Position numbers and translations under genes: made by a program | Shown: in pieces, positions 1 to 5,642 of the stretch | Layout: the number at the start of each line of letters is the position of its first letter | Position numbering within the stretch: position 1 is the first letter of the stretch | Notes under the pieces: generated by a model | What the model was told of the DNA's origin: nothing | Databases searched by the model: none | The model's input: only the letters and a program-made list of their open reading frames with translations | Source: Desulfobulbus sp. | GTDB lineage: Bacteria > Desulfobacterota > Desulfobulbia > Desulfobulbales > Desulfobulbaceae | DNA length: 6,971 bases | Assembly (NCBI GenBank): GCA_030602145.1 | Contig: JAUWAH010000127.1 | Span: 1-6,971, forward strand | Reading direction: 5' to 3'

Positions 1-204
1 ATCCTGACCGTGGACAACGACGAGGCCATGGAAAAGGCCCGGATGCTGGCCCGTACCGAAGGCATTCTCTGCGGCATCTCCGGCGGCGCGGCCCTGGCCG
101 GAGCGCTGCGGCTGGCCGAACGGCCCACCTTTCAAGGCAAACGGATCGTGGTCATCCTGCCCGACACCGGCGAACGGTATTTGAGCACGGAATTGATGGT
201 GTGA
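1..204 (+). CDS. cysK: Cysteine synthase (O-acetylserine sulfhydrylase), C-terminal part
   Basis: This is the last 67 codons of a gene that begins before the window; it is read in frame from base 1 and stops at TGA 202-204. The enzyme is a PLP-dependent cytoplasmic protein that makes L-cysteine from O-acetylserine and sulfide. The visible part carries the family's C-terminal signature: the segment [12 protein letters not shown], the small-domain loop before the last helix, and then [14 protein letters not shown], which is close to the C-terminal stretch of E. coli CysK. The protein ends a few residues after YLST, somewhat earlier than E. coli CysK, as in many bacterial versions. CysK and CysM are hard to separate from this fragment; the GERYLST ending favours CysK. 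No obvious intrinsic terminator follows directly, and the next gene has its own promoter, so this gene probably ends its transcription unit. Confidence 0.9.
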   Translation: MLTVDNDEAMEKARMLARTEGILCGISGGAALAGALRLAERPTFQGKRIVVILPDTGERYLSTELMV

Positions 205-254
205 CCGTCATGGTAGGGCAGACCAAACTTGATGGCCTCATACAAGTGGATTGC

Positions 255-322
255 TGTCATTTCGAGGAGCGCAGCGACGAGAAATCTCTCGATTATTCCG
301 GAGATTTCTCGCTCCGCTCGAC
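255..322. repeat. REP-like dispersed repeat, tail-to-tail pair
   Basis: Two units of one repeat lie in opposite orientation. The plus-strand unit (255-288) begins TGTCATTTCGAGG and ends GAGAAATCTC (279-288). The minus-strand unit begins with the exact complement GAGATTTCTC (301-310) and runs to about 322. The two 10-base ends could form a perfect stem around a 12-base loop, and the outer parts pair imperfectly with a three-base length difference. Related units occur at 3243-3317 in this window. The element sits between the cysteine synthase gene and the toxin-antitoxin promoter and encodes no convincing protein. It could act as a transcript-end structure for the upstream gene, but no U-tract follows the stem directly. 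Confidence 0.8.
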
Positions 323-395
323 AAAAGAGCCGTTTTCCGACTTTTTCCCAATCCATCAATCAAAAGTTCACTTTTTGCCCAGGTTGCCAAGCCCA

Positions 396-429
396 TTGAC
401 ATTCGGCCCGAATAGAGTACCGTAAACGG
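396..429 (+). promoter_or_regulatory. Probable promoter with operator-like palindrome for the toxin-antitoxin operon
   Basis: A perfect -35 box TTGACA (396-401) is followed after 16 bases by a weak -10 candidate, TACCGT (418-423). A short inverted repeat, CCGT-AA-ACGG (420-429), overlaps the -10. Phd/YefM antitoxins usually repress their own operon by binding palindromes at the promoter, so this is a plausible operator. The repeat arms are only four bases, so the operator call is tentative. Confidence 0.45.
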
Positions 430-432
430 ACC

Positions 433-439
433 GGAGGTG
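433..439 (+). promoter_or_regulatory. Shine-Dalgarno site for the antitoxin gene
   Basis: GGAGGTG lies four bases before the ATG at 444. This is a strong anti-16S match with slightly short spacing, and it supports that start codon. Confidence 0.75.
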
Positions 440-443
440 TGCT

Positions 444-719
444 ATGCATATAACGACCGACATCAGGCCCGTTACCTATCTCAAATCGCGGGCGGCAGAC
501 TTGCTCAAGCAAGTCAACGAAACCCAGCGCCCCGTGATCATCACCCAAAACGGGGAGCCCAAGGCGGTGCTTCAGGACCCGCAGAGTTATGAGAACATGC
601 GCAATGCTATCGGCATTCTGAAGCTGATTGCCTTGGGGGAAGAGGATATCAGAAGGGGAAACGTCCTTTCCCAGGACGAGGTGTTCGCACATCTTGAAGC
701 GAAGTTGACGAACGAATGA
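444..719 (+). CDS. Type II antitoxin, Phd/YefM family
   Basis: This 91-residue protein is the expected size for a Phd/YefM antitoxin. Residues about 6-55 fit the PhdYeFM domain: the N-terminal VTYLKSRAADLLKQVNE segment, the IITQNGEPKAVL strand pair, and the Q-SYENM helix start. In this family the N-terminal half dimerises and binds operator DNA, while the charged C-terminal half (residues about 60-91 here, rich in Glu) wraps around and neutralises the toxin. The stop codon overlaps the toxin start (ATGA at 716-719), the standard translational coupling that keeps antitoxin in excess. The ATG at 444 is chosen for its GGAGGTG site. The operon is likely autoregulated through the palindrome at 420-429. 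Base composition is lower than in neighbouring genes: 30 G+C in 60 bases at 601-660. Confidence 0.92.
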   Translation: MHITTDIRPVTYLKSRAADLLKQVNETQRPVIITQNGEPKAVLQDPQSYENMRNAIGILKLIALGEEDIRRGNVLSQDEVFAHLEAKLTNE

Positions 720-1066
720 ACAAGGAGTTTCAGGTCCTGTGGGCCGACTCGGCTGTCCGGGATCTCGAACGGATTGTTACCCACATCGCCCAGGAAAGCC
801 CGGCGCGGGCGCGAACCATTTTGACACGAATCAAACAAGCAACGGCCGAACTGCATCACCATCCACATCGCGGACGATACGTACCGGAGTTGCAGGCCCA
901 GGGCATTGTTCTGTATCGGGAGCTGGTCGTGCCTCCCTGGCGCATTATGTTCAGGGTTGGCGACAGCCTTGTCACGGTACTGACGGTTTTCGACTCGCGA
1001 CAAAACATCGAAGATATCTTGCTTGGCAAACTGACCACGCCAACAAACTCAACTATCCCGAAATAG
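716..1066 (+). CDS. Type II toxin, RelE/ParE superfamily
   Basis: This 116-residue protein has the order of elements expected of the ParE_toxin fold: an N-terminal strand (FQVLWADSAVRDL), two helices (RIVTHIAQES and ARTILTRIKQATAEL), then the conserved GRYVPEL, YRELVVPPWRIMF and VLTVFDSRQNIEDIL segments. ParE members inhibit DNA gyrase and RelE members cut mRNA at the ribosome. The full VPEL/REL/YRI-like series and the final RQ-containing segment resemble ParE-type proteins more, but the target cannot be settled from sequence. The tail after residue about 105 (TTPTNSTIPK) is longer than usual and looks non-conserved. The start ATG overlaps the antitoxin stop. The gene looks intact, with no frameshift. 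The pair probably acts as a stability or stress module. Confidence 0.9.
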   Translation: MNKEFQVLWADSAVRDLERIVTHIAQESPARARTILTRIKQATAELHHHPHRGRYVPELQAQGIVLYRELVVPPWRIMFRVGDSLVTVLTVFDSRQNIEDILLGKLTTPTNSTIPK

Positions 1067-1130
1067 CAGCAGGACACCATCCGCGCCGGACCAACTGCAC
1101 AAACAAACCACTGACAGCAAAACAACAGCC

Positions 1131-1562
1131 ATGGGAACAATCATTTCACTCAACATCAGTCGGGAAAAGGGCGTCAACAAGGAGCCGGTGGACGCCATTG
1201 AGGTCAAGGTTGACCACGGCATGGTCGGCGACGCCCACGCCGGCGACTGGCACCGTCAGATCAGCCTGCTGGCCGAGGAATCCATCGACTTCATGCGCAA
1301 TAAGGGACTGGAACTGGACCCCGGCGCCTTTGCCGAAAACATCACCACCCTGGGCCTCGATTTGGCCAAACTGCCCATTGGCACCCGGCTCGGCAACGGC
1401 CAGGTGGTGCTGGAGGTGACCCAGATCGGCAAGAAATGCCACCACGGCTGCGAGATTTTCAAGCAGGTCGGCGACTGCATCATGCCCCGCGAAGGCATCT
1501 TCACCAAGGTGATCGTGCCCGGAACCCTCCGCAAGGGTGATCCCCTGGACATTCTGCCGTGA
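1131..1562 (+). CDS. MOSC domain-containing protein
   Basis: This 143-residue protein is essentially one MOSC domain, the fold named after the C-terminal domain of molybdenum cofactor sulfurase. It is mostly beta-strand and in some members handles sulfur carried on a cysteine or binds molybdenum cofactor. Visible family features are VGDAHAG (residues 33-38) followed by HRQISLL (41-47), and a cysteine/histidine cluster CHHGC (103-107) with GDCIMPREGIF (114-124), so Cys103, Cys107 and Cys116 are candidate functional residues. The whole domain length is present, so this is a stand-alone form. Related stand-alone proteins are found near molybdopterin genes in anaerobes, but no such gene is visible here. 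The ATG at 1131 gives the expected MGTIISLNIS beginning, though no good Shine-Dalgarno site precedes it. Its stop overlaps the next start (GTGA at 1559-1562), so the two genes are probably coupled in translation. The exact reaction is unknown. Confidence 0.88.
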   Translation: MGTIISLNISREKGVNKEPVDAIEVKVDHGMVGDAHAGDWHRQISLLAEESIDFMRNKGLELDPGAFAENITTLGLDLAKLPIGTRLGNGQVVLEVTQIGKKCHHGCEIFKQVGDCIMPREGIFTKVIVPGTLRKGDPLDILP

Positions 1563-2224
1563 GCATCACCTCCTCCTGCAAGCGGTGCGGCACCTGCTGC
1601 CGCCAGGGCGGCCCGGCGCTACACGGACCCGACCTGGCACTGATCCGCGCCGGCCGGCTGCAGATCGATGACCTGATCACGGTACGCCGAGGCGAGTTGG
1701 CCTTTCAGCCGTTGGGGCGCTGTCCCGAACCTGTCCACCACGAATTCCTTAAACTGGCCGGACAGGGCTCCACCTGGTGCTGCGCCTTTTTCGACGAAAC
1801 AACCAAGGGTTGTCGCCGTTATCACCACCGGCCCATGGCCTGCTCCGTCCTCGACTGCACCGACACCGGGCCGCTGCTGGACCTGGCCGGACAGGACCTG
1901 CTGACCCGCTTTGACTGCCTGTCCGCCGACGACCCCCTGCTCGCCCTGATCCGGGATCACGAAACAACCTGCCCCTGCCCGGACCTAGAGACGATCGGCC
2001 GCCAACTGGAGCACCCCGCAACCAAAGCCGCCCTGCTGGCCGACCTGGAAGTCGCTGTCAGTCGCGACTTGGCCTTTCGCTCCCAGGTTGCCGCCAGCCA
2101 TCGATTGTCTCTGGCCCGGGAACTCTTTGCCTTCGGCCGGCCGCTTTTTCAACTGCTCCAGCCCCTGGGGGTGCAGGCCAGCAACACGCCCGCCGGAATT
2201 CGTCTCGCGCTGAACAGCCGTTGA
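1559..2224 (+). CDS. YkgJ-family cysteine cluster protein
   Basis: This 221-residue protein carries the YkgJ-type (CxxCxxCC) signature: Cys7, Cys10, Cys13 and Cys14 (CKRCGTCC), then WCCAFFD (Cys74, Cys75), GCRRYHHRPMAC (Cys85, Cys95) and Cys100. This is the usual family pattern of an N-terminal cluster followed by FF-x-GC-x-Y-x-RP-x-C. Family members are predicted to bind zinc or an iron-sulfur cluster; the metal and function are not established. Residues about 140-221 follow the core, are mainly helical-looking and have no motif I recognise. A second Cys pair, CPC (near residue 140), is extra. The start is GTG at 1559, overlapping the MOSC stop, which places the first cysteine at residue 7 as expected. 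No membrane segment or signal peptide is seen, so it is probably cytoplasmic. The tight coupling suggests the two products are needed together. Confidence 0.85.
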   Translation: MSITSSCKRCGTCCRQGGPALHGPDLALIRAGRLQIDDLITVRRGELAFQPLGRCPEPVHHEFLKLAGQGSTWCCAFFDETTKGCRRYHHRPMACSVLDCTDTGPLLDLAGQDLLTRFDCLSADDPLLALIRDHETTCPCPDLETIGRQLEHPATKAALLADLEVAVSRDLAFRSQVAASHRLSLARELFAFGRPLFQLLQPLGVQASNTPAGIRLALNSR

Positions 2225-2255
2225 ATGGGACCGCTCGCCGCCGGGCAGCAATCCG

Positions 2256-2284
2256 TTGACGCCCGGATGAAAAGTTTTTAGAGT
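2256..2284 (+). promoter_or_regulatory. Probable sigma70-type promoter for the DUF1186 gene
   Basis: TTGACG (2256-2261, five of six consensus bases) and TAGAGT (2279-2284, four of six) are separated by exactly 17 bases, about 50 bases before the ATG at 2332. The position and spacing suit an independent promoter for that gene. Confidence 0.5.
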
Positions 2285-2331
2285 GCCGACGTTTCTTCCC
2301 CTCCTCCTTCAACCTCCCGAGGCCGGTCCCC

Positions 2332-3186
2332 ATGAGTGATTTCGACGTCAAAGCCCTGCTCTATGCCTTCGACCAGATGGGCGACACCTACCTGCGCGAG
2401 GAGGTCGAAGAGGCACTCCAGCATCGGGAGGAACTGACCCCGCACCTGATCAAAATCATCGAGTCGGTGGCCGACAATCCGCTGCTCTACTCCCTGGAGC
2501 AGCGCAACGCCCACGTCTATGCCGCCACCCTGCTCTCCGAGTTCGGTGAGCCCGCCGCCCATCTGCCCTTCATTCGCGCCTTTTCCATCCCCGAGGAGCA
2601 GCTGGTCGACATCTGGGGTGACATGACCACCGAAACCCTGCCCACCCTGCTGTATCGCACCAGCGATGGCTCCCTGGACACGATCAAGAATCTGGTGGTT
2701 CACCGCAACGTCGACCAGTTCGTCCGCTGCGCGGCCATGGAGGCCCTCTCCTATGTGGTCGCCTTCCAGCCGTTTCACCGGGACGAGGTAGTCCGCTTTC
2801 TCCAGGGACTGTTCACCGGCAACGAGGCCGAACGCGACTCCTACTATTGGGGCAACCTGGCCGCCACCCTCTGCGACCTCCATCCCGGCGAGTCCATGGA
2901 CATTCTCCGCCGGGCCTTTGAGGAAGGACTCATTCACCCGACCTTCATCTCCCAGGAAAATATCGACCAGGCCAACGCCAAAACCCTGGAGGAGGCCATG
3001 GAACGGCTTCGATCCTGGGTCACCTCGCGGATGCCCGCTGATGTGCATGCCTACATTTCCTGGTTCACCGAATTCCACCAGGATGAACTCGATCAGCCGC
3101 CGGTGCGACCTGCCAAGGAGAAGAAGAAAGACGACAAGGCGAAGAACAAGGGGAAGAAAAAATCCGGCAAGAAAAACAAAAAGTAA
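2332..3186 (+). CDS. DUF1186 domain-containing protein with lysine-rich tail
   Basis: This 284-residue, largely helical protein resembles the DUF1186 family, whose function is unknown. Residues about 15-240 show the family's wording: a YAATLLSEFGEPAAHLPFIR segment, IWGDMTTETLPTLL, a pair of helices around VRCAAMEAL, and a later segment with DILRRAFEEGLIHPTFI. The arrangement of paired helices looks HEAT-like. Many family members end with a SEC-C zinc motif. Here there is none; residues about 262-284 are instead almost pure charge, with 14 lysines in the last 23 residues. That tail could bind nucleic acid or ribosomes, but this is inference. The ATG at 2332 has GAGG at 2319-2322, nine bases upstream, and a promoter candidate at 2256-2284. 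No signal peptide or membrane segment is visible. No functional partner is adjacent: the next gene is on the opposite strand. Confidence 0.82.
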   Translation: MSDFDVKALLYAFDQMGDTYLREEVEEALQHREELTPHLIKIIESVADNPLLYSLEQRNAHVYAATLLSEFGEPAAHLPFIRAFSIPEEQLVDIWGDMTTETLPTLLYRTSDGSLDTIKNLVVHRNVDQFVRCAAMEALSYVVAFQPFHRDEVVRFLQGLFTGNEAERDSYYWGNLAATLCDLHPGESMDILRRAFEEGLIHPTFISQENIDQANAKTLEEAMERLRSWVTSRMPADVHAYISWFTEFHQDELDQPPVRPAKEKKKDDKAKNKGKKKSGKKNKK

Positions 3187-3222
3187 ACTGATGCCCCCAA
3201 AACTCAGCTATTTTTTTCGTTT
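3172..3222 (+). terminator. Possible weak terminator of the DUF1186 gene
   Basis: CTGA (3188-3191) can pair with TCAG (3204-3207) across a 12-base loop, and the A-rich gene end below it can pair partly with a run of seven T (3211-3217). The stem is short and broken by mismatches, so only the T-run and its position just after the stop codon argue for termination. Confidence 0.3.
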
Positions 3223-3242
3223 GGCGTCCTGATGAAGACCCT

Positions 3243-3317
3243 GGAGATTTCTCCTCGCTGTGCTCGTCGAAATGACATCTTTCGGACGTCATCTCGAACG
3301 TAAGTGAGAGATCTCTT
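3243..3317. repeat. REP-like dispersed repeat, head-to-head pair
   Basis: Two further units of the repeat found at 255-322. The first (3243-3277) is on the minus strand, and its complement reads TGTCATTTCGACGAGC through to GAGAAATCTCC. It differs from the 255-288 unit at only a few positions. The second (about 3287-3317) is on the plus strand, reads CGTCATCTCGAACG and ends near GAGATCTC, and is more diverged. The TGTCAT ends face each other here (ATGAC 3272-3276 with GTCAT 3288-3292), so the pair is inside-out compared with the other locus. The element lies between convergent genes and carries no gene. Confidence 0.75.
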
Positions 3318-3376
3318 CCCGTCAACGGGTGCCTGGCTGAAGATTCTGGGTAATCAGAAAAAGTAATGCCACCCCC

Positions 3377-3410
3377 CGGTTGCCCGACGGGCCGGTCCAT
3401 CGGGCAACCG
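3377..3410 (-). terminator. Strong hairpin after the minus-strand membrane protein gene
   Basis: A perfect 11-base inverted repeat (CGGTTGCCCGA at 3377-3387, TCGGGCAACCG at 3400-3410) with a 12-base loop lies 16 bases beyond the stop codon of the minus-strand gene. On that strand a run of five T (3358-3362) comes 14 bases after the stem, further than in a standard intrinsic terminator. It is probably a terminator or a 3'-end stabilising structure, and could work for both convergent genes. Confidence 0.55.
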
Positions 3411-3426
3411 CTGACTCCGTCGCCGT

Positions 3427-4161
3427 TTACTCCTTGAGTACTATGCGGAGACTGCCGTCACGAACTTCGACGGTTTCAACCCCGTCGGCGAACCCCTTCC
3501 AGAAACCGGGATCGGTGCCGAATTCCTGGATCAGGTCGATGTTCTTCAGGCCGCCCAGCCAGGCGTTGGGAAACGGCACGCCCATCACCGAAACGCCGCG
3601 CAGGATGACCACCGGTCGACCGGCCCGGAACGCCAGTTCAGCCCCGGCCCGGACCCTGAGGATCTTGCCGCCCATGATGGGAAAATCCGGGTCCATTGGA
3701 ATCAGCAGCTTGACACTGACCAGATCGCTGGCGAAATCGACCACCATCCGGGTGGCCAGATCGGGATTCTGGCCGATCATGCTGTTGATCTCCCGCTCGC
3801 TCAACCGGATTTCGCGGGAGGCGTTCTCCTCGCTGTAGGGTTCGGGCCGCAGAGCGGCCTCGGTCGGTGTTTCCACCTGAGGCAGATGGGCGGAAGACGA
3901 TGGCCGGCTGCCGATCCGTTCGAACCGCTCCAGCTTGCGTTCCAACTGCTGCTCCTCGGCCTTGCTGAGCACCACCGGCTCAAACGGACTGGGAAAGAGC
4001 CAGCTCCTGATGATCAGCAGGGTGGCCGCCATGGTGAGGAGCATGGCCGCGACCACAATCCCCACCACCTTACCGGTGGAGAGCCCCTTGGATGGTCTTG
4101 GCGGGGGAGTGGGGAGGTGGGGGGGGGCCGGTTGTCCGTTGGGTTCCAGTTGTGTTGCCAT
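3427..4161 (-). CDS. Single-pass inner-membrane protein of unknown function
   Basis: This is a 244-residue protein. The reading frame is open further upstream, but the ATG at 4161 is the better start: GGAGG (4174-4170) lies eight bases before it, a good promoter lies just upstream, and the extension would cross that promoter. In order: a proline-rich cytoplasmic segment (residues 7-23), one membrane helix (about 32-51), a charged helix likely to form a coiled coil (about 66-83, rich in Glu, Lys and Arg), a Pro/Ser linker, and a beta-rich domain (about 116-244) starting REIRLSEREINSMI. That opening recalls YpmS/DUF2140-like proteins, which begin their soluble domain with a similar LSE-x-ELN segment, but I cannot confirm membership. 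The C-terminal domain is predicted to be outside the cytoplasm. No catalytic motif is seen. The gene is monocistronic and diverges from the M48 protease gene. Confidence 0.8.
   Translation of the reverse strand: MATQLEPNGQPAPPHLPTPPPRPSKGLSTGKVVGIVVAAMLLTMAATLLIIRSWLFPSPFEPVVLSKAEEQQLERKLERFERIGSRPSSSAHLPQVETPTEAALRPEPYSEENASREIRLSEREINSMIGQNPDLATRMVVDFASDLVSVKLLIPMDPDFPIMGGKILRVRAGAELAFRAGRPVVILRGVSVMGVPFPNAWLGGLKNIDLIQEFGTDPGFWKGFADGVETVEVRDGSLRIVLKE
4103..4127 (+). other. G-rich tract with G-quadruplex potential and a G9 run
   Basis: The plus strand carries G5 (4103-4107), G4 (4111-4114), GG and then G9 (4119-4127), which satisfies a simple four-run quadruplex pattern if the G9 run is split. 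It lies inside the proline-rich codons 12-20 of the minus-strand membrane protein gene, so it is explained partly by Pro codons (CCC). The nine-base run is a homopolymer prone to slippage. Confidence 0.6.
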
Positions 4162-4169
4162 AGACTTCG

Positions 4170-4174
4170 CCTCC
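4170..4174 (-). promoter_or_regulatory. Shine-Dalgarno site that fixes the membrane protein start
   Basis: GGAGG on the minus strand, eight bases before ATG 4161. It is the main reason for preferring this start over upstream in-frame codons. Confidence 0.8.
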
Positions 4175-4192
4175 AGGCGCGTGTTTTTCTTC

Positions 4193-4221
4193 TCTATACG
4201 CGAGGTGAGGATTCCTGTCAA
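4193..4221 (-). promoter_or_regulatory. Sigma70-type promoter of the minus-strand membrane protein gene
   Basis: On the minus strand, a perfect -35 TTGACA (4221-4216) is followed after exactly 17 bases by TATAGA (4198-4193, four of six consensus bases). Transcription would begin near 4186, giving a short leader of about 25 bases that contains the GGAGG site. It is the best promoter in the window. Confidence 0.7.
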
Positions 4222-4325
4222 ACCCCGCCCCCGAACCACCGGGAAAAATTCCGCCAAACACACAAAAAAACAAAACGATAGACCAGAGCAGCACAATTTT
4301 CTTGCACCACCTGCCAATCTCCTGT

Positions 4326-4346
4326 AAGTGCATCGCACTTTTTTTT
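4326..4346 (+). terminator. Terminator-like hairpin in the leader of the M48 protease gene
   Basis: AAGTGC (4326-4331), a three-base loop ATC, then GCACTT (4335-4340) running straight into further T, giving eight T in a row (4339-4346). This has the form of a short intrinsic terminator on the plus strand, but no gene precedes it on that strand; it lies 36 bases before the protease ATG. It could end a short leader transcript (attenuation) or be chance. Confidence 0.45.
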
Positions 4347-4381
4347 GCACCGTGACGCATACCCATGGAATTCTGACGGCA

Positions 4382-5641
4382 ATGAACGGTTATCTCCTTT
4401 TCATCCTGAGTGTTCTTCTCCTGGGCTACCTCATCGAGCTGATGGTGGCCCTGCTCAACCTGCGCTCACTCAACCCCGAACTGCCGGCCGAATTCGCCGG
4501 CGTCTATGACCGCGACCAGTACGCCAGGTCCCAGGAATACACCAGGGTGCAAACCCGGTTCTCCCTGGTGCAGTCGACGGTCAGCCTGGTGGTGACACTT
4601 GGCTTCATTCTTGCCGGCGGCTTCAACTTTTTCGATCTCGTTGCCCGCGGCTTCGATTTTGGCCCGATCCCCACCGGCCTGCTGTTCACCGGCCTGCTCG
4701 CCCTGCTGGCCAGCCTGCTCAACCTACCCTTTTCGGCCTACTCGACCTTTGTGATTGAACAACGGTTCGGCTTCAACACCACCACCGTGGCCACCTACCT
4801 GCTCGACATCCTGAAAGCCATGCTGCTGACCGCGCTGCTCGGCGGGCCGCTTCTGGCCGCCATCCTCTGGCTGTTCGAGGCCAGCGGCCCCATGGCCTGG
4901 CTGCTGTGCTGGGGCGCTGCCGTGGCCTTCATCCTGGTGGTCCAATTTTTGGCGCCGGTGGTGATCATGCCGCTGTTCAACACCTTCACCCCCCTGGCCG
5001 ATGGAGAACTCAAGGAGGCCATCACCCACTACGCCGCCGCCCAGCGCTTCGCCCTCCAGGGGATCTACACCATGGACGGCTCCAAGCGTTCCACCCGCGC
5101 CAACGCCTTCTTCACCGGTGTTGGCCGCTTCCGGCGCATCGTCTTCTTCGACACCCTGATGGAGAAACTCTCCCCCGCCGAGATCGTGGCGGTGCTCGCC
5201 CATGAGATGGGCCATTACAAACTCCGGCATATTCCGATTATGCTGGTGCTCTCCATCCTGCAGATGGGCATCATGTTCTTCATCCTGTCGCTCTTTCTCG
5301 GCAATCAGGGCCTGTTCGCCGCCTTTGGCATGGAGCAGATCTCGATCTACGCCTACCTGGTCTTTTTCGGATTTCTCTACGCACCGATCTCGACGCTGCT
5401 GGGGATCGGCTTCAACATCTTTTCCCGCCGCAACGAATACCAGGCCGACCGCTATGCCGCCCGAACCCTGGCGGAGCATGGCGGCGAGGCGCTGATCGGT
5501 GGCCTGAAGCGGCTGAGCGTCAGCAACTTGAGCAACCTCACGCCCCATCCGCTCCATGTTTTCCTCAACTACAGCCATCCGCCGGTCCTGGCCCGGATCG
5601 AGGCTCTGCGGCGGCTGAACTCCAACGTGGCGGTGATCTGA
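4382..5641 (+). CDS. M48 family zinc metalloprotease, Ste24/CAAX protease-like
   Basis: This 419-residue integral membrane protein is close to the normal size for bacterial Ste24-like proteases. The N-terminal half holds several hydrophobic membrane segments (residues about 4-24, 65-80, 100-120, 135-165 and 175-205), as in the Peptidase_M48_N domain. Then come the conserved DGSKRSTRANAFFTG stretch (232-246), the zinc-binding HEMGH (274-278, with Glu275 as catalytic base) and the third-ligand region NEYQAD (351-356, Glu352). Two further hydrophobic segments lie between the last two motifs. All key residues are present, so an active enzyme is expected. In bacteria such proteases take part in membrane protein quality control; no prenylated CAAX substrate is implied. 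The ATG at 4382 gives a natural MNGYLLFILSVLLLGYL first helix. An in-frame GTG at 4328 was rejected because it falls within a hairpin and adds a non-hydrophobic leader. The Shine-Dalgarno site is weak. The next gene starts one base after the stop. Confidence 0.93.
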   Translation: MNGYLLFILSVLLLGYLIELMVALLNLRSLNPELPAEFAGVYDRDQYARSQEYTRVQTRFSLVQSTVSLVVTLGFILAGGFNFFDLVARGFDFGPIPTGLLFTGLLALLASLLNLPFSAYSTFVIEQRFGFNTTTVATYLLDILKAMLLTALLGGPLLAAILWLFEASGPMAWLLCWGAAVAFILVVQFLAPVVIMPLFNTFTPLADGELKEAITHYAAAQRFALQGIYTMDGSKRSTRANAFFTGVGRFRRIVFFDTLMEKLSPAEIVAVLAHEMGHYKLRHIPIMLVLSILQMGIMFFILSLFLGNQGLFAAFGMEQISIYAYLVFFGFLYAPISTLLGIGFNIFSRRNEYQADRYAARTLAEHGGEALIGGLKRLSVSNLSNLTPHPLHVFLNYSHPPVLARIEALRRLNSNVAVI

Positions 5642-5642
5642 G

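Noticed and set aside
205..443. Short open frames in both strands over the repeat region
   Set aside because: They run through the dispersed repeat, lack ribosome binding sites and have no recognisable protein sequence.
739..1419. Plus-strand 226-codon frame across the toxin and MOSC genes
   Set aside because: It overlaps two recognised genes in another frame and has no domain-like sequence.
2241..2266. CCGGGC...GCCCGG inverted repeat as a terminator after the YkgJ gene
   Set aside because: The stem is six bases with a 14-base loop, the T-run is eight bases away, and its right arm overlaps the better-supported promoter at 2256-2284.
2278..3078. Minus-strand 266-codon frame opposite the DUF1186 gene
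   Set aside because: It is antisense to a recognised family, with Gly/Val-rich shadow composition.
4162..4350. N-terminal extension of the minus-strand membrane protein to an upstream ATG
   Set aside because: The extension crosses the TTGACA-N17-TATAGA promoter and the GGAGG site, and adds a Cys/Arg-rich stretch unlike a natural N-terminus.
4328..4381. GTG start upstream of the M48 protease ATG
   Set aside because: The codon is inside a terminator-like hairpin and the added residues do not fit the family's hydrophobic first helix.
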